Source of the DNA: Setophaga petechia
Lineage: Eukaryota > Chordata > Aves > Passeriformes > Parulidae
Length of the DNA: 64,000 nucleotides
Assembly (NCBI GenBank): GCA_024362935.1
Contig: JANCRA010000009.1
Coordinates: 17,677,572-17,741,571, forward strand
Direction: 5' to 3'
Of this stretch, positions 61,401 through 64,000 are shown piece after piece (positions within the stretch are counted from its first letter, which is position 1; the number at the start of each line of letters is the position of its first letter). The translations under genes and the position numbers were made by a program. The notes under the pieces are model-generated. The model saw only the letters and a program-made list of their open reading frames with translations, was not told the origin of the DNA and did no database searches.

Positions 61401-62583
61401 GGCCCTCCAGGCACCTCCCACCCACTCCAGTCTCATCACCAGAAGCGAGATACATAAGATTAGAAATTATTTGGGTAAAAACTAAGTGACCATTAGTCAC
61501 CACACCTGACTTACAGGGAGAGCTGATAAAGCTCTCAGCTTCTGATTCTCAAGGGATCTGTCTGCTTTCAAAAGGTAAAACTTCAAAGAGAAATTCATGA
61601 TTATTTCAGATATGAAAAATTATGTCTATTTTTCCAGCTGAGTGATTTCCTAACAATTATCATTTTTCCTTCTCAGCCTTGATCTCTGAAGAGCTTTCTC
61701 TGTTTTTTTTTTTCCTTTTGCTAGGAGAACAGTTTTGTCTTCTAAAGCCACTTATCCCCATGGTGGTTATTCAACTCATGCCAGAGTAGGACACATTGGG
61801 TTCACATATGTCACACCAGAATAAGAATAACCTTTGAACTAACTCTTCAACTTAATCCTTATTTCTATTTCTATTTATATTTATGGATTTATATTTATGA
61901 AAATATTTTGGGATTTATATTTACGAAAAACAGCAATAAAACCACTTTTAAAGCCCATTGAGAAAATGTCTTGGGCAGTACTTCTGGTACTGGAGTATTT
62001 TTTTTTTACTTCTGTAGTAAAAAAAATTGTTAAGGAGAACTGCTTTATAATGTACCATGAATTATTTAACATATTAAACCAATAAAGTCTGTGAAAATAT
62101 ACCAAATATACCAAATTTCAGTAATCAATTTCCTCAAAAAAGTCAGGACAAGTTCAGCAATACACTTACCAGATACACTGGAAATTTTATGCAACAAACT
62201 TACCAGATGCACAAAGTTTATGCAGTTGCCTAGTCAAGTGCACTGGGGTCTGAAATTGGAGATACCTGAACATTCCTTCCAGCCCAAACTCTTCTGAGAT
62301 TGTGTGACTCCCCAGGCAGATAGCAGGGGTTTATACCCTTCTGTCCATCATTTTGAGAAATAATGCAACATTAGAAAAGATCTGTTAGATCCTGTGCTGC
62401 AGAGAGATAATTTCTTTCATCCATATTTACCAGATTTGGATGTTGGAATCCTGGATGCTGAGAATTTTAAACTTTCTGTGCTGAAAGGCACAGACCCACA
62501 AGAGAGCACTGCATTTGACCTGAGGCTGTGGAGAAATCTTCCAAAATTGATTAATAGCACTGGGATTATGGGTGTATAGTTGG

Positions 62584-63009
62584 TTAGAAGTGTGTAATAT
62601 CACAGAGTGGAAAACTTAGAGTTTGGGGTTTTAGAATATAGAAATAAACATGAAGCAAGATGGAGGTTTTAGGGTGGAGGCAGGTTGTTCTTCTTTACCT
62701 TCTTCTTCCTTCTTCTTCATGGGTTTGGGTGATGTTTAGTAATTGGACAGAAAAGTCCTCACTGTGGGCTTTGAGGGATCAGTTAGTGTGTTAAAAGGGC
62801 AAATAATCCAGGTATCATTTCTTTATTGGATAGTTTAGTCTTAAAAGACCTTGTAACAAGAGATAGCCAGCCACTTTGTGCCTTGATAATGAAAGGCTGC
62901 AGAACTCATGGTTGTGAGGCTGTTTCACTGATAAGAAATAATAAACACCTGAGTCCAAACATTAACTACTGCCTCAAGTGACTTCAATCCAGACCCAGAG
63001 AAACCAACA
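62584..63009 (+). mobile_element. Solo endogenous retrovirus LTR, passerine type (candidate)
   Basis: The segment contains AATAAACACCTGAGTCC close to its 3' end and closes with GAAACCAACA, like a songbird ERV LTR recalled from memory. GTTGG stands on both sides (62579-62583 and 63010-63014) and may be the 5-bp target duplication. The 5' end does not start with the expected TG, so that boundary is uncertain. No coding region is attached. Confidence 0.6.
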
Positions 63010-63014
63010 GTTGG

Positions 63015-64000
63015 AAAGCATTATGAACACACTTACCAGAATTAAATGGTATCATGTGCTAACCAGAATTGATTTTCTGCATACACATTCTAAATTTACT
63101 GCTTCACTGAAGAGCATGTGTGGAGAGCAATACAAAAAGAAAAATATTCGGATTCCACACTTTTTTTCCCCAAGGAAAAAAAAGAATTAGAAAAAAAGAA
63201 TTAGAAAATTTCAGCAGTTAATTTACATTTTCCACAAGAAGATAAAAATGGTAATTGTGAAAATACTGTAGCCTGAAATTCAGTTTGAAAGGCAAAAAGC
63301 TCCCAGACAGGACCTCCAGAAGTTGTCAGCAAAGGGATCTTTTTCAAAATCCCTACTACCAAGGCTATGAAATTAGAAAAAGAGCACTTTGACATTATAG
63401 ATGGCCTCAGAGCCATGGATAACCTGGGAGAAAGTAGAGTAGGTCCAGACTTCTGCTGCTTCATCTTTTCAGAAGAAATTATGGTAATGTTTCCAAGGAG
63501 CACATCCAAGCCAGCAGCACGAGCGGAGAGCCGTGCCTGGCAGAGGCAGTGTATGGAGGCTGTGGGGCTGGATGGAGCTGTTTGGATGTGGCTTTTTTGT
63601 GCAATCACCAATTAAATTATCTCCAGCTCTCTGCCCAGCCACCCAAAGCAGCTCCAGCACTTCCAGCAGGAGCTTTGGCAGAAGCCAGGCAGCAGAGACC
63701 TGAGGTTTTCTGGCTTTGCATGGCTCTGGGACTGTCTGCTCCACAAATTCCTTTGGGCAGCTCCTCCAATGCTGAGCTGTGCAGCAGTGTCATGCTGGGG
63801 TCAAAGCCTGGGTTCCTCCTGCAGCTCCTGGGCATGGAATAGGGGACACAGCCAGTGATACAGCACTGCAGCCAGGAGCTGCTCCTGCACCTCTTCCCTG
63901 TTTCCTCTGGCAGCTCCTGGAGACCTTGTATGTCTACCAGCATTTACCCCACTGGGATTCCAGGCATCATGGTTCTCTTACTTGGAAAGTAAGACAAAGC
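63015..64000. other. Intergenic, no gene recognised
   Basis: Short overlapping frames occur on both strands (for example 63201-63611 minus, 136 codons) without a recognised domain. A-rich runs lie at 63173-63205. Confidence 0.6.

Larger units (their letters stand above)
57871..62583. other. Intergenic, no gene recognised
   Basis: Apart from the minisatellite at 58301-58495 I see no gene, RNA or clear transposon. The frame at 59233-59814 (minus, 193 codons) has no recognisable domain. Confidence 0.6.

Noticed and set aside
1..64000. CRISPR arrays, phage-like or bacterial defence modules, tRNA or rRNA genes
   Set aside because: None seen. The tandem repeats present are ordinary vertebrate mini- and microsatellites, and no cloverleaf or rRNA sequence was recognised by eye (tRNAscan-SE and Infernal were not run).

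Overview
This is a vertebrate nuclear window, almost certainly avian and probably from a songbird. The evidence is a split gene with GT-AG introns, five or more CR1 LINE copies (several with the bird-typical 3' tail of ATTCTGTG-like octamers), and three LTRs that resemble passerine endogenous retrovirus LTRs. Nothing in it looks bacterial, and I found no CRISPR array, operon or confident RNA gene.

The one gene I can support is ARHGAP20 (Rho GTPase-activating protein 20, RA-RhoGAP) on the + strand. Thirteen coding exons run from 15881 to 44450. Every junction is GT-AG and the phases join without a break into 874 residues plus a stop codon. In order they encode a PH-like domain (exons 1-3 here), a Ras-association domain (exons 4-7), a RhoGAP domain with arginine finger (exons 8-12) and a serine-rich tail (exon 13). 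The start codon and N-terminal exon(s) were not recognised and probably lie upstream, so 1-15880 is read as intron or 5' flank.

From 1 to 15880 the window holds a GC-rich block (2641-3110), a solo LTR with a 5-bp target duplication (3379-3764), CR1 fragments (5636-5880 and 10505-11375), T-tracts and a short tandem duplication. The introns between 16052 and 43353 are mostly unremarkable. One 63-bp in-frame segment with good splice sites (24711-24773) could be an unrecorded cassette exon of the RA domain.

Downstream of the stop codon a likely 3' UTR runs to about 46.27 kb and contains an antisense CR1. The rest, to 64000, is gene-poor. It holds three minisatellites or tandem duplications, CA and GGAT-type microsatellites, further CR1 pieces (49239-50350, 50456-50600, 54545-54985), two LTRs (about 56811-57415 on -, 62584-63009 on +) and a CpG-rich patch at 57630-57870.

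I did not find a clearly new biological system. The observations most worth checking are the candidate cassette exon, the shortened ARHGAP20 tail, the polyadenylation signal abutting the stop codon, and the isolated CpG-rich patch.
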